A stretch of DNA of 64,000 nt from Poa pratensis (taxonomy: Eukaryota > Streptophyta > Magnoliopsida > Poales > Poaceae), in contig CAMZMU010000111.1 of the NCBI GenBank assembly GCA_947311845.1, positions 9,304,626 to 9,368,625 on the forward strand. Reading direction: 5' to 3'. Both the position numbers and the translations under genes were made by a program. Positions 1 to 12,570 of this stretch are shown here, piece by piece (position 1 is the stretch's first letter; each line of letters begins with the position of its first letter). The notes under the pieces are model-generated. The model worked only from the letters and a program-made list of their open reading frames with translations. It was not told where the DNA came from and made no database searches.

Positions 1-1850
1 AGCTATGAGTTCCCAAAAAAAATGGAGATCTATATGCACCTCCTATCTATATTTCAACCTTGCTATTTTGCATGTGTATGCAACTCCCATTTTATAAACT
101 CTATTTTTCCACTCCATATTGAAATAACACTAGTGGGAAATATATTACCCCACATATGTCTCTTTATCAAACCTTTGAAAACTATTAAGTTATGAATTGA
201 GATATTCCTTAAACATCATCTTGTCATAATTGAGTGTGATCATTTTTTACAAGATAGTATTGTTAATCATGGAAATGGCGGTGTGATTAATTCATGTGGT
301 TTGATTTGTGTGATCTTGGTTGTGATGCTGATCTGATTGTGTTTGTTGCTTGTGAGGGTAATTCCTCAGTTGTGATTAATACTAGAATAAGACACACTTG
401 ACAACAAATTTGGTATGTGACTTGAATAAAAACAAACCCTCTAGAATTATTCACACCTAAGTTGAAATCCTAAATTAAGGGAAATGATCTTATTTAATTT
501 CCCTCTATCTCTATTCCTCTATTTTATGAAAACAATTATATTTCCTTATTCTAGGAATGAGATGAAATAATAATCATTTCAACCCCATCTCACTTCCTCC
601 TCAAGTAAACATACTTTTCAATTTTAAACAAAACTCTCAAAGTATTTAACAAAAGGAAATTAAGATCATGATAAATAAATGATCTTAATAAATTATTCCT
701 CCCAATTTCTCTGTTTCTTTCAAACCAATATTTTCTCCATGAAAATATAACTTAATTGAAGTTACCATATTTGTCAAGAAAGTTCCAAAAGTTCAAAACA
801 ATATTTTATCACTTGTTTAAAAATATTAAAGAAATGTTAATTTAGTTTTACCAAAAATCATTTATTTAAATCCTATGAACAAAAATGGTTCAAACATTTT
901 ATTTCTCAACACCAATTTTTGTGGAGCTTCTACAAGTATATGGGAGGCTACATGAATTTTCTCAAATTTTTATAAAATGTTTAAGTGCCCCAATTAAAAT
1001 CCCTAAGAGCTACTGGTTTTAAAAGAAATAAAAGAAATTAAGAAAAGGACCTAGTTGTAACTGGAAACAGAAATCCAGGGGGCGCTTTGCAAGTTGGTCG
1101 TCTCCCTCTGTAGCAGCCCGTGCGCGCGAGGCCGTTGTCGCCCTCCCGTGCGTCGCCGCCCGGACCCCCCCCCCCTCTCCGTTGCCCTGCGAGGAGAAGG
1201 ATAAGAGACCCCCCCCCCCCCCGAAGCTGCTCTCCTCCTCCCTCGCTCACTCGCTCTCCTTTCTCTCTCTCCCTCTCTGTTTTCTCTCCACCATGGCCGC
1301 GCCTCGGCCGAGCTCGCCGTCGAGCATCGCCGGCGATTGGAGCATCCCCGAGCAAATCCAGGACCGCCAGAAGATGCGCCTCACCGTCCTCTTCATCTCC
1401 GTGCAAGGAATCGAGGCGGGACGCCGTCGTTCGCGAGATCGCCGCCGTCTTCTTCCTCTCCGGCCGGCGCACTCCGATCAAGCTCGCCGCCGTTCCCGTC
1501 CACCTCAGCACCAACGGATCGCACCCACGCATCGAGGGTGAGCAGGCGCACCTCCAGGACTTCTCCGTTCATCCTAGTTCGCCGTGGTTCGTCGCGTCGC
1601 CGTTAGCCCGTAGCCCGCCGCCGCCCGACCTCGTCGCCGGAGCTTTTGCCGGCGACCATTAGGTCCATAACGCCGCCACTAGGTAGCCCGTGCTCGTGCG
1701 TGTCGAGTGCGAGCATTATTTGGACTCAGCACGCCGTAGAACATCGAACCCGTGCTCGTCGCCGCCGGTGATCGTCGTGTCCACGCGCGTCGTCGACGTG
1801 CACCGTCTACTCCTCTTATTTACGCGTGCCCGTATACTAACAACAGCACC

Positions 1851-1910
1851 GAGCCAGCCCAGTGGCTAGCACACACGCTCACGCGCGCGAGGTCACGAGT
1901 TCGAACCCCG
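1851..1910 (+). other. tRNA-like segment with A-box and B-box
   Basis: CAGCCCAGTGG (1855-1865) resembles an RNA polymerase III A box, and GAGTTCGAACC (1897-1907) matches the B box (GGTTCGANNCC type) closely, at a tRNA-like spacing of about 30 bases. The stretch does not fold into a full tRNA that I can see, and no anticodon arm is evident. It is more likely a tRNA-derived (SINE-like) relic or chance similarity inside the LTR than a working tRNA gene. Confidence 0.3.
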
Positions 1911-3978
1911 CGAGCGCGCTGCCTTTTCCTTTCTTTTTCCCTCTCGCTGACAGCCTGGCCCCACCGGTCAGTGGCCGTGGTGGCCAGCACAGCCCGCACC
2001 CAGCCCAGTCAGCGCCAGCGTGGCCGCTGGCCCACACGTCAGTGACCGTGTGTAGCGCGCTGCTCGGTTTAAAACGTTCCGCTAGATTTGCTGGGAAATA
2101 AAATAAATAGACAGATTTGAAAATAAACTTCTAAAATCCATATCTTTTTAAATACTAATCCAAAAATAGCAAACAATATATCAAAATGATCAGGAGAAAT
2201 AACTTCACCTCTTAACATCATTTTCATGTTGAATTAAACACTGGAAATAACTTTTCCTTGCACTTTAGTAAAAGGGCAGAATATAAAATGATTTTTGTAA
2301 AATTCATAACTAATTAAATATTGATCCAAAAGTTACCAACAAGATACCAAAATGTTCAGAAAAATAATACCTGTCTTTTGGTATAACTCACCTATCCAAA
2401 TAAATTAGTTTATTTAATGTTTTATTAAAATAAAGAAAATGGCAGAATATAAAACAAATTAGGAAAATTCATATCTTTAAAAATAAGGATCCAAAAATTA
2501 AGTTTGACCACTTAAAAATGTTCAGAAAATGATGACTTTCATGTTCCACCTTGTTCCCAAACATGGAAAATTATTTTGTAATGTTGTTTACAACACATTA
2601 ACAAAAGGGCAGATTTAAAAAGGATTTTATAAATTAATCAGTAATAATCTTTGGAGCAAATCCAATTTTTGCTAGGTTCCTAGTGTTTCACTTTATCACA
2701 CCCTAACTTGGTGTGAAGGTTCCACTCATAGAGATTAATTAGTGGCCTAACTTTTGTCTGAAGTATTTCCTGTTCAACAGGAGGTGCTTGTTGTTAACCT
2801 TCGCCTCAGATAGTTTTGTGATCGATGTACCTAGCTTGCGTATAGGTGATAGACTACTGACCAGTAATGCCCTCGTAAGTGTAGATCCTAGCTGTTGCCC
2901 GAACGATTAGTTCGAAGCTTACGGTTTGTTACTTGTCTGTATACCCCTTGTGGTTTGGTGCTTAGTGATTGTTGTGTTATCCTCCTGTTTGCGACGCTAG
3001 ATATAAACACTACCGGAGTGGTCTCTGGAACGGAGTTGTTGAGGAAGGGGAATTCGTTGAACCTGAAGATCAAGACCAAGTTCACTTTGCCGAGCAAGGC
3101 AAGCTATCCTCTGAGCTTGCATTTATATACATCTATTTTGGTTCACATGTTTTACTTATAAAGAGCAAAAGTTATTTATATGGTGTTTGCCACAAAAGCT
3201 ATGATTTTGAAAACCCTTTTTCCAAATTATAAGTATATTATTTTGACACCCTATATGGAGATATTAGCTGGAATTTCTTTTTCAACTATAGGATGGGAAA
3301 AATATTGTTTACTCAAAACTCCTTTGAAAATACTTGTGTGTGGATATGAAATGCCGAGATGTCGGTATTGAAGTGGAGGAATGGAGAATGGAGATGTTTA
3401 TGAAAAATGCACATTGTGTCTTTGTACTATGACGACCAATCTTACCCTGTGCGACCACATTTACCACATATGGGAAAAGGCGTAGTCATGTAGTTTGCTC
3501 TTATTAGTATGGGATACCTCATCGACGGAGATGACTCCGTTATGCATGAGGGGATGGTCCGAGGACCTACCCCCTGACCCGGGTCCTCACACAAGTTGGT
3601 GGGGAGGATAGAAGGTTCCACCATAAACCGCCGGACAAAACTATGAGTCCTCACACTTAGGGTTTCTGACGGGAAACTGGACTGGGTGTCGATGGAAAGT
3701 GTCATATGGGAAGGATCCTGTACTAGCATGAGCAAATGAGAGGCTATGGTCGGTGGCTCAACTTCGCATACACCTGGTATGGCGGGACGTGGCTGACACG
3801 ATGAGTTACCGGATGGATGTGGGAAAAGCGTGCTACCTCTGCAGAGGGTTAAAACTATTCGAATAGCCAAGTCCTCGGATATGGACCGTTGGGAGGCTGT
3901 CCTCTGACCCTGTGCAAGTTTTGCAAAGTTTTGAGTTTTGAAAATAAAATGGAGATGTGTGGTATCTGCAACTCTACC

Positions 3979-4142
3979 GACGGGCTGGTATGAGGTTGCT
4001 GGAGAATGATTGACCATGACGGGCTATGGTCGAGAAGTGCAGAGTTTTGTGATTTAAAAGTGGAGAAATGTTTTATGCTACTATACCAAAGGGCCGGTAT
4101 GAAGTTGTTGGGATTGAATGACCATGAAGGGTTATGGTCGGA
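3979..4142 (+). repeat. Imperfect tandem repeat in Gypsy LTR
   Basis: A unit of about 110 bases is present twice. Both copies contain a GGTATGARGTTG segment followed by GACCATGA and GGTTATGGTCG-like text (about 3984-4030 and 4096-4142). The copies have diverged by several substitutions. No function is assigned. Confidence 0.5.
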
Positions 4143-4742
4143 AAAGGAGGAGTTTTGGAGAAATAAACAAATGGTGATGATTTTCGGGAAAATGTTTATA
4201 AAAGAGACTTCTTACCTTTCCAACAAAGATATATTTTCGGGAAAAAGTTTTAAAAGAGAATTCTTACAAAGATAGATTTAGGGGAAAAAGTTCTCAAAAC
4301 CTTCTTTTCTTTTCAATAAAGATATAGAGATGTTTTAAAATAAATGAAAGTTTGAAAATTAAAAGGGTGCTGTGGCATGCTCATGTCGGGGGTAGTTTGC
4401 GAGTACTTAAATGTACTCATGGCTGTGTCCCTGGATATTCCCATGTCCAGAGTTCAAGAAGAAGTAGGCTGAAGACCGAGGGATCGATGACGTCAATGCA
4501 AACTAGGGCGCTTCCCAGTCAGCTGCCTGTAGGGTTGGCAAGTGACTTGGGCTCCACGTTGATTTGGTGAATTCCGCTGCGAGTACCTGATGAAGTTATG
4601 GCTTCAATCAAGTAAGTAAATTTATTCGGTATTTATGGGTGTTCTGTGATACCAATTCGAGTTATGTGCAACAACAGACTGATCATGGGATTGTTGCAGG
4701 AAACATAACGGGTATCTCGGATACCTAATCCGGGGTCCCCAC

Positions 4743-6818
4743 ATTAGATTTAGAAAGTTGAGTTTGAAGTTGCTCATGAGACTTGACTAGAAGAGAGTGA
4801 GTACTTTCCAAGGCCTTGTGAGCCTTGTTAAGTTTCTCCACATCCTCAAGGAGTCTAGCATTAGCAACCACAAACTCGGCTTTCTCCTTTTTAATCACTT
4901 TATATTTAGCAAAGACATGGTCTCTATCCTTAATGATTTTAGCAATTATTTCATCATTTTTATCATCAAGGGACTCAATTCTTTCCTCAAGAGAGGTTCT
5001 ATATTCACTCTCTTCTTCAAGAGAAGCATTCAAGGATTCTATGGAAGCATTCAAGGATGCTATGGTGAGAGAATCCTCTCTCTCAATTTTTCCCTTGTCA
5101 TCAAGGATTTCTTCGGCCGCATCAAGTTGTCTCAAGAGAGACTCAACATATGCCTTAGTTTCACCTTGCAAGTTAGCCACAATAGTATCGGAAGCAACAA
5201 GTTCTTTCTTAATCACAAGACTAGTTTTATCATCTATTTCATGCATAGTCTTGGGAGTAGAAGATGATACCTCGGTGACGTGAGCCATGAGGCAACGAGC
5301 GGTGTTGATGGAGAGGTTCTCATTGGGGGATTCGAAGAGAGAAGGAGGTGGAGTTGATACAATGGCCAAAGCGGCCACCTCACGAGTGGGTTCTTCTTCT
5401 TCTTCGGAATCCTCGGAAGGGTACTCTTCTTGAGTCATCAACACAATTCTTGGTGCTTTCTTGAAGAATGGCTTCCTCTTGACAAAAGGCTTCTTTTGTA
5501 TCATGTTTGATTCGCCCTTGAGGACAAGCCTTCCACCATTTTGCTCTCTATTCTCATGGACAATCTTTGATGAAGTGATGCTTGTTATGACAATTGTAGC
5601 AAGTCTTTATCCTATTAGCAAACTCCTTCTTCCCACTTGGATTGTTTGTTCGATCAAGTTGAGCCTTTGCCTTGGCCGGGTCATTCCAAAATGTCCTTGT
5701 TGCAAGAGCTATGTGACCATGGAGGGCTGGTTCAAGTTCATCGGGAGGAAGGTTGTTCGGGCATGCTTCAACTCCATCATGTTCATCAAGGCACACAACC
5801 TTGGCCTTCAAAGCAAGAGAGGGACCTTGCTTCATTCCCATGGCCCTAGCACGGTTGTCTAGAGCATTCTTGGTGGCAACCTTGGAGGCTTGCATCTCTT
5901 GCATAACTTCATTGGATGTCATCTCAAGGTAGTTGAATTTTCCTTGTATGGCCTTCAATTCAACGGGCTCGAAGGGCATGAGAGCATTCACATACTTCCT
6001 CTTGATCCAAGCATCATCCACATAGGTTGCCCCAACATTATGAAAGGCTTTGGCAAGAATGTTGAGTCTTCCATACATCTCCTCATGAGTTTCATTATCA
6101 AGCATGTAGAAACCTTCGGCCTCATTGCTCAAGCATCATATCTATTCCTCTTCATGCTTTCATTTCCAAGAAATGCCACCTCAAGGCACTTCCAAGCTTC
6201 TTTGGCGGTGGAGACGTTTTGAATGTGATGAAGACCACTTTCTCCAACGGCAAGTTCAATCATGTGGAGAGCGGAAGCATTGAGTTGTTTCTCGGCCACC
6301 TCTCTTCTTGTCAAGTTGTTAGGATTCACGGCCTTGTATCCCTCTTGAATGATCCTCCAAAGCTCGATAGAGGAACTGTTGATATGAGATTTCATTAAGT
6401 GTTGCCAAGTAGCAAAAGCCAATGCATTAAGTTTAGGAGGTGGACCCAAAGGGTTTATGCGAGTATGATGGATAGGTGGGTCGGGAGAGTACACAAAGGG
6501 AACCCCATGGTACTCCGGCTTCCCACCTTCGGGAGTGGTGGTAGATGTGGAAGATTTCTTAGGGTCGGTTTCTTTATCTTCAACCCCTTTCTTTTCCTCT
6601 TTTCCCTCCTCGGTATCACCGTCATGGGAGGTAGCGGAGTCATCTAGTGGGGTGGTCTCCTTAGGAACCTTGCCACTTGCGAGTTGTGTGATCAACTCAC
6701 GCATCTCGGCAAATTTGGTATCCATGGACGATATCAAAGATGTCTCCATCAATTTGAGATCGGCCATGGATGCCGTAGTGGCTTGGTCATCCACGGGATC
6801 ACCCTCACTTCGTGTCAT
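4743..6818 (-). pseudogene. Copia gag polyprotein with zinc knuckle, frameshifted and truncated
   Basis: Three consecutive open segments in different frames (6818-6129, about 6132-5554, and about 5540-4743) together read as one retrotransposon Gag. The first has the UBN2-type Gag region (residues around the AFATWQHLMKSHI and WRIIQEGY motifs). The second ends with a CX2CX4HX4C zinc knuckle (CYNCHNKHHFIKDC). The third is a long acidic and coiled-coil tail. The frame breaks are a one-base loss near 6127 and a two-base loss near 5556. The last residues before 4743 continue into Gypsy sequence and stop at 4725. The tail with many coiled-coil heptads is usual for this Copia group in grasses. Not functional as it stands. 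Confidence 0.75.
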
Positions 6819-7579
6819 ACTTCTCTTAGGCGGTTAAGCCCAACAAGAGAGCCGAGGCTCTGATACCAATTGAAAGGATCGTATGACACCTAGAGGGGGG
6901 GGGGGTGAATAGGTGCTACTTCAATTTTAGTACTTTTTAAATTTAGGCTTGACACAAAAGGTAAATTCTCTAGATATGCAACTATAGTGAATTTACCTAT
7001 ATGACAAGCTAGCAACTAAGCAAGGTACACTAAGTAAAGACGGTAAACAAGGATAGAAGTAACCGAAGTGAAAGCACGCGGAGACACGGATGTAATCCCG
7101 AGTTCCTCCTTTTTAGGGGAGTACGTCTCGTTGGAGAGGTGTGAGCTACCACGAAGGTCAAAACTCAACCGCCACAAAGGCGGACGCACCTTCTTCTCCG
7201 ATGAACCGCACCACAAAGGTTTGGTTCACCTTCCACTATCGGAATCCTTCAAGGCGGAATCCGGAGCCCTTACAACAACGATCCGGGGCACAACCCACAA
7301 GAGGATTGGGGGCTCCCGAACAGCTACAAATCTGTCACAAAGACAACAAGTGAGTACAACAAGAAGCTAGGTTTTCCTAATGGAAATCCTAGCCAAGGGG
7401 CCCTCAAGTAAATGAGGGGGAAATGAAGAACGGCTTGGTGAAGATGTAGATCCGGGCCTTCTCCTTCAATCCTCCAAAGATCAACGAGTTTGGGTGGAGG
7501 GATTGGGAGATCTAGTGATTCTTGAGCTTGCAATAATGGAGACTTCAAGTTTGGGCGAGCTAGCTGGCTGGAGGTAGGT

Positions 7580-7601
7580 GGAGGGGTATTTATACCCCTC
7601 C
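7580..7601 (-). promoter_or_regulatory. Putative LTR promoter: TATAAATA inside a 10-bp inverted repeat
   Basis: On the minus strand the sequence reads TATAAATA flanked by GGAGGGG and CCCCTCC arms (10 bases each, 2-base centre). It sits about 490 bases from the 8085 end of the LTR, and transcription would run toward the gag. That suits the LTR TATA box. Inferred from position and sequence only. Confidence 0.45.
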
Positions 7602-7627
7602 AGAAAAACTAGCCGTTTTCAGTCAAC

Positions 7628-7925
7628 TTGGTCCGGAGACTCCGCACTGGAAGTCCGGAGACTCCGGGCTGACCGGAGACTCCGGGGGCACTCCGGGGTC
7701 ACTCCGGACCCTATACCGCAGCTGCCGTCGAGAGAGCCACTTTGCTTCAAAGCTCGTCTGGGGGCGGAGACTCCGGACCGGAGGTGCGGAGACTCCGGCC
7801 GGGCGGAGACTCCGGGGTAACTCCGGACCCCTATACCGTAGCTGCCGTCGAGTGTGTCACAAAGCTTCAAAGCCTGAGAGGCCGGAGACTCCGGCCCCTG
7901 AGCCCCTGAGGACCGGAGACTCTGG
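7628..7925 (-). repeat. CCGGAGACTCCGG repeat block in Copia LTR U3
   Basis: The palindromic core CCGGAGACTCCGG, or one-base variants, recurs about ten times. A larger unit of about 127 bases is duplicated, with ACTCCGGACC, CTATACCG and CTGCCGTCGAG in both copies (about 7705-7735 and 7832-7862). It lies just upstream of the TATA box, where LTR enhancer repeats are usually found. The regulatory role is inferred. Confidence 0.55.
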
Positions 7926-8085
7926 ACTGAACAGGCAGATGCAGACTTCCTTTTTCCTGTCAAGTGTTTCGATGCAACGTGCAAATATTTCTTTTGATTC
8001 CTGCACCACTTAACATCACATTAAATATATCCTAGTGTTGTTGCCTAACACACAAAAACTAGGGGATATAAAATATGCCCTTTCA

Positions 8086-10472
8086 GCTTGGTATCCTCAA
8101 ACAAACTTGTTGTCTATTTGCTTGCTCTAGGTAGTACCTTGTGTGCCATTGTTCCTTAGCTTAATTGTCGTTAGTTGTTAGGGTATGCTGCTTCTTATTG
8201 CACCTTGTAGTAGCAGCAGCAGAAGAATAAGATTTATGGTAGCACCAGCAGAAGCATAGCAGCTCAGTGGTACTGTTCTTGTAGTTCCAATTTCAGTTGT
8301 GCAAAGACTGAAGTTCAATAGATGTTAGTTAATCTATGTGATGCGGATGTGACCTGACTGTTGGTGCAGCAGTTGGACAGAACAAAGCTTGTGCTCCCGG
8401 CAGTGGAGATTGCCTCATTAAATACAATTAGGTTGTTCTGTTACGCATTGTATGTGCACGGATGACAACCTGATGGTACTTGGCTTCAGATATCTCCAGT
8501 CCACAATATATAAAAAGGCTCAACAAACAAACCGAGAAAAAAAGGGCAAACAGAAAAATATGGATGTATCTGTATAAATTAGTCACCAATATATATTAAG
8601 TGATTTTAGTTAGTTCACTATTTTCATTTGCAGAACTTAGTCATCCATATAAGTTATAAGTGATTTCAATTAAGTCATAGTGAATGAATCAGAACTTAAT
8701 TAGGCAATATTTTAGTCCGTAAGGAATACACATTTTTATTTGGGAGAACGGCAGGATGTGGCTAATGAGAATATATACATGCTCTCATATGAACTCTGTT
8801 CCATTATTCTTTACCAGACTGTAGCTACAGCCTCTTGAGATATGAGAAAAGCTTTGCAGGTAATTTATTTCTCTTGCACAATCGGCAACATGCCACCTCC
8901 ATTATGAAAGATGATCCTTATAAAGCAATTCCTGTTTGGAAACTATTCTGGATATGGTTGATGCTTATGTGTACCTTTATCGAAATGTTGTGTCTTTATC
9001 TATTCCAGGAGCGTTGTGGTCTTGTGGAGGTATTTGAATCAGGAATACAAAATTGTTCTGATCAAGTATTTGGAGTTGTAACTTAGATAGTTCCTTACCT
9101 CACTTCCATTCTGCAAAGAACTTTTGAGTTTAAATCGTCTTCATGTCCTATCAAACCAGACATTTTTGGCTCATATTCACGTTAATGCAATTTGTTCCAT
9201 GTTGGTTGGCCAGATGGTACTGTGAAATATAAATGACAAGATGAGAAGAGAGGTACATGTTATGTGTTGTTACATAAAATAGTTAGAATTAGAAGGTTAT
9301 GTGTTCGTATGTCATTAATTATTGAGGTGTGCTGTTGTTATACAAGATGTCACCCCTGGCTCCCTGCATCAGCAAAAATGTGTGATGTAACTCTAAGTAT
9401 CTTGTGTCTTGGGTATGTACCTATGGTTTCTGCAACTATGTACTATTTAAAGTTTGACGGGTTAATTGATTGGATTGTGATGCTTATCTGCTCATTTGTT
9501 TCTTACATTTGGTGATCTAATCAGATTCAAGGTTTACTTATAATGATCGCTTAACTTGGTCTTTCTTTGTGCATCGTATGATTTTAGAAGTACAAGCGAA
9601 TGGAAGGCTGGTGAAAGATTTGGGAAATGCCAAAAATGCCGACAAGTTCATGGAACAAAAGTAAAACATTCATCTGTGTGCTGCTGCCTGTAATTATACT
9701 CTATTGTTGAAATAATGCAGCAAAAATTGAAGTTGATAATGCATTGATATCGTCTCTCATGTTACCTTATTGGTGATGCTTACATGACAGTGGAAAATGC
9801 TTGAAGAACTGAAGATGCATCCTTTGGCTGTAAAAAGGTAAAACAAATATTTCATTTTGTTTGTTTGCCTCTCGAGATGTATGACAATGGGACATATATA
9901 TGTAGGTCTGATTTGGTTTATTGTAAAGGACGTATGTGTTCTCTTTATAATGGTCGAGGACACAGTTGCCGCTTGTCATATTTGGATGCTAACAATCTGT
10001 TTTGCTTGCTGCCTCCTATATGTTGTTTTAGCCGGATATCTTCCTTGCTCAAAAGTTTTAGTCAGATATCATATTTTTTGTCTTAATTTATATTTCTTCA
10101 AAGCTGCTTGGTGATATTCAAATTGGCCAGCGGCTCAATTTCTGAGGTCGGTGCTCTCATCACAGATATCGTCGTTATGATTTCTGCAGTACTGTAATTG
10201 TACAGGACAAATCCATATGGAGGTCATGGGAAGAACCTTGTAAGAAAATATCAGACTTTTTTTGCCGTGGCTACCTTCCTTATCGATATTTAGGTAAAAT
10301 GAGATCATAATGTCCGTATTATCTGATGGTGTGTAGAGAGAGCAGTGACTTCTCTGAAATATGAATTGGTGGTTATCTCCTTTATGACATTCAGAACACG
10401 GCTTGTTATTTTGGAAAGACAATTATATTGTTTCATTACCAAACAATATATTATTCCAAAGACATGTCTATA
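8086..10472. other. Intergenic DNA, no confident gene
   Basis: AT-rich sequence with a short AGC microsatellite (about 8211-8225). Two short pieces look exon-like, 9588-9660 (acceptor TTTTAG, donor GTAAAA) and 9791-9838 (acceptor GACAG, donor GTAAAAC), but their reading phases do not join without a stop. They could be remnants of a decayed gene. I could not identify a family. Confidence 0.35.
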
Positions 10473-12570
10473 TCTATACCTAATAATAAAAGCATTAAGG
10501 CTTCTTCTCGTACGTCGTTGAAACTACCCCTAAACTTGACAAAAATTACCCACCACTGCCACCCATAAGTCATCAGTCACGTAACGTTTCGATTTTTTCC
10601 TTCATCTATCGTCCTCACGTGCTTTGGTCAAAATACGATCGCTGCCTGGCCCAGCTCATCTGCCTTGCTGAAGAGTCCAGATCGGAAGCGAAACGGAGAA
10701 ACGTATAATTTAAGGTCTACACGGTCCCTGTGTTGTCTGCCGTATTTCTACAAATAAATACCCACGGAAGCTAGCACGTGCTCGTGATCGAGGTCCAACC
10801 GTCCAAGCCCTAGAGCCGAACGACTACTCGACATCATCCGTCGTGTTCGCTCGCCTTTACCGGAACCGTGTAGCGGCACCGTCCGCTGCCTGAGCTCACC
10901 GGGACCATGGACATGAAGGCCATGTGCTGCCGCACTTGGTCACACCGGGACCATGAGGCCCTGCCCGCTTCCTGAGCACTCGCCCGAACCTCTGCCGGCC
11001 TGCTCGGTCTCCGCTGCTGGGACGTACTGAAGGCCGCAGCCCTGCCGGCGTTTGATCTCTCCGGCACCAGACTGCGACCAAAGCGTCGCTCGCCGGAGCT
11101 TCTCTTCCCCTCGCGATCTAACCAGCAGCTCGGCTATGACGGCGGCCCTCCCACCGTCCTCCTCTTCGGCCAGGCACAGGGACGTCGCCGCAGTCCCTGC
11201 TCGGCGAGCAGGGCGCTGGCCGCTCGACGCAGTCACTGCTATTTGAAATCATCTTCAAGCAATAAACATCTAGGTATGGAACTCAGCGCACCCCGGCACT
11301 CTTTCTATTCCTGCTGTTCATGCGCCTGCAGATTATGGCTCCATGCTGTAGTGTTTCAAATAGACAGGGAGATGCGGGCAGTCCGCCGAACCTGCCACTC
11401 CTGCAAAGCCCGCTTGCGTTGTTCTGCAGGCACCTTCTTGTCCTTCATAATCATCGTGGTGGACATTGCGGATGGCTGCAGGAGCTCTGCAGAGCGGCCC
11501 GCTTGCATCCATACTGCTCGCGCTTCGGGCGTCCCGCCAGCCCCGCGGCCTCTCATCTCTCTGCGGGTATGTAGGTCCACGACGCGGTTTAAGGCGGCCG
11601 CTCAATGGTCTATTGCAGCTGTCACCAATTCACACAGCAAAGCATCTCTTTTTCCTTACCCAGATCAATATCTGATCGAAGAACAAGCAGGCAAGGACTA
11701 GGAGGGGCGATGAGCTCAGTTAACTACAAAGTTTATCTCATGGTTCCTTCTCGGGTGAAATCTAGATGGTTTTCACTCACTATTTGGTTGAAACACGCGG
11801 ATTCAGGACAATTTCCATAAATCTGAGAATTTGAGCAGGGAGGGACAAAACAAAGGTGCTTCATGAGATTAAGGCCGGGGGATTAGACCGTTTCTTGATG
11901 AATTGATTTGTATCTTTGTGCACACCTGACAGATTTACATAAATCGTGATACATCATGCATGCATGAACTCGTTCAGACCAAATTGGTGCCCTATGGCTA
12001 CTTCACTTCACTGTATTCTCCTCTTCTTTCTGATCAAGCCTTAGATGTGCATGCATACGTTTGACTGTTTATGGACTGTACAAAAAAAGACGCATCAGGA
12101 TCGTGGAGTAGTATGTCTGGAATTTGCCACGGGGCAATCCATCATCTAGCTCAATTTGGATAAATTTGGATTATGCAAATATGTGTAAATATTGTTTCTT
12201 CTTATCAAATCTATTTGTCTAAGTGAAGTCTCTAGAACACCTACAAGGTGTAGCCACAACCAACTTGATTTTAGGACCAGTGTGCATTGTGCACTGATTA
12301 CTAACTTTTATACGATTATTATCGTCCTTGTTTTGGTTCAGGGGCTTTCTTTTCAACCATACAAATTACAAATCAGATCTTCACGGAGTGGGGGTGCCGT
12401 GACGAATTAGCGAGGGCGGCGCATGATTGTGCTGGTGGTGGTTCACGTATTCAGAGTGGCATGGTTGAAGCGGCGGGCAGAGGAGGCAGTGTAGTCATGG
12501 TGGCGCACCTAACCATGGAGCGTGGCACAAATTTTTCTCTCCCGTTGCAACGCACGGGCACTTTTGCTAG
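10473..12570 (+). mobile_element. Non-autonomous Helitron (2098 bp)
   Basis: The 5' end reads A^TCTATACC and the 3' end reads CTAG^T, so it sits between A and T with no target duplication, as Helitrons do. Just before the 3' end is the hairpin CCCGTTGCAACGCACGGG (12541-12558: 7-bp stem with one bulge, 3-base loop), and exactly 8 bases separate the stem from CTAG. No Rep/helicase ORF is present, so it would depend on proteins in trans. The inside has a GC-rich block (10800-11600) with short ORFs but no recognised captured gene. Confidence 0.72.

Larger units (their letters stand above)
1..4742 (+). mobile_element. Gypsy-type LTR retrotransposon, right-hand LTR (left part outside window)
   Basis: No protein-coding retroelement domain is visible. 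The text is of the long-LTR Gypsy kind: AT-rich stretches (1-1040, 2090-2700), a GC-rich block (1080-2080), then a segment rich in imperfect repeats. It ends at 4742 with GGGGTCCCCACA, which fits an LTR terminus in CA. The edge is sharp: on the minus strand the Copia gag frame runs up to 4743 and then changes to unrelated sequence. This is the reason for calling an insertion into the Copia element. The five bases after the end, TTAGA (4743-4747), would be one copy of the target-site duplication; the other copy is left of the window. It could be a solo LTR or the 3' LTR of a full element. ORFs in the GC-rich block show no recognisable domain and are not called as genes. Confidence 0.5.
4743..8085 (-). 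mobile_element. Copia-type LTR retrotransposon, 5' part (LTR, PBS, gag)
   Basis: Read on the minus strand, the element starts with an LTR (8085 to 6871, ends TG...CA), followed directly by TTGGTATCAGAGC, the classic Copia primer binding site complementary to initiator tRNA-Met (about 6856-6870). A gag-like reading frame starts at 6818. The gag is cut at 4743 by the Gypsy LTR, so protease, integrase, reverse transcriptase and the second LTR lie outside the window or are lost. GCTTG (8086-8090) would be the flanking target-site copy on this side. The PBS and zinc knuckle place it in Copia with good confidence; a family name is not assigned. Confidence 0.8.
6871..8085 (-). repeat. Copia 5' LTR (1215 bp)
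   Basis: On the plus strand it runs from TGAAAGGATC (6871) to GCCCTTTCA (8085), so both ends carry the TG...CA signature and a short inverted repeat (TGAAAGG/CCTTTCA). It lies next to the initiator-Met primer binding site. It contains a run of about 10 G (6894-6904 region), a TATA box inside an inverted repeat, and a block of CCGGAGACTCCGG repeats in the part expected to be U3. Confidence 0.75.

Noticed and set aside
1038..1662. Overlapping ORFs of up to 180 codons on both strands
   Set aside because: GC-rich LTR sequence with no domain; open frames on both strands are a composition effect.
3442..4017. Minus-strand ORF of 191 codons
   Set aside because: It overlaps LTR repeats and shows no recognisable protein motif.
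9588..9838. Two exon-like pieces with GT-AG signals
   Set aside because: Their phases join into a stop codon, so they do not support a working gene.
11243..11701. Plus-strand ORF of 152 codons inside the Helitron
   Set aside because: Low-complexity, with competing frames on the other strand; no evidence of a captured gene.
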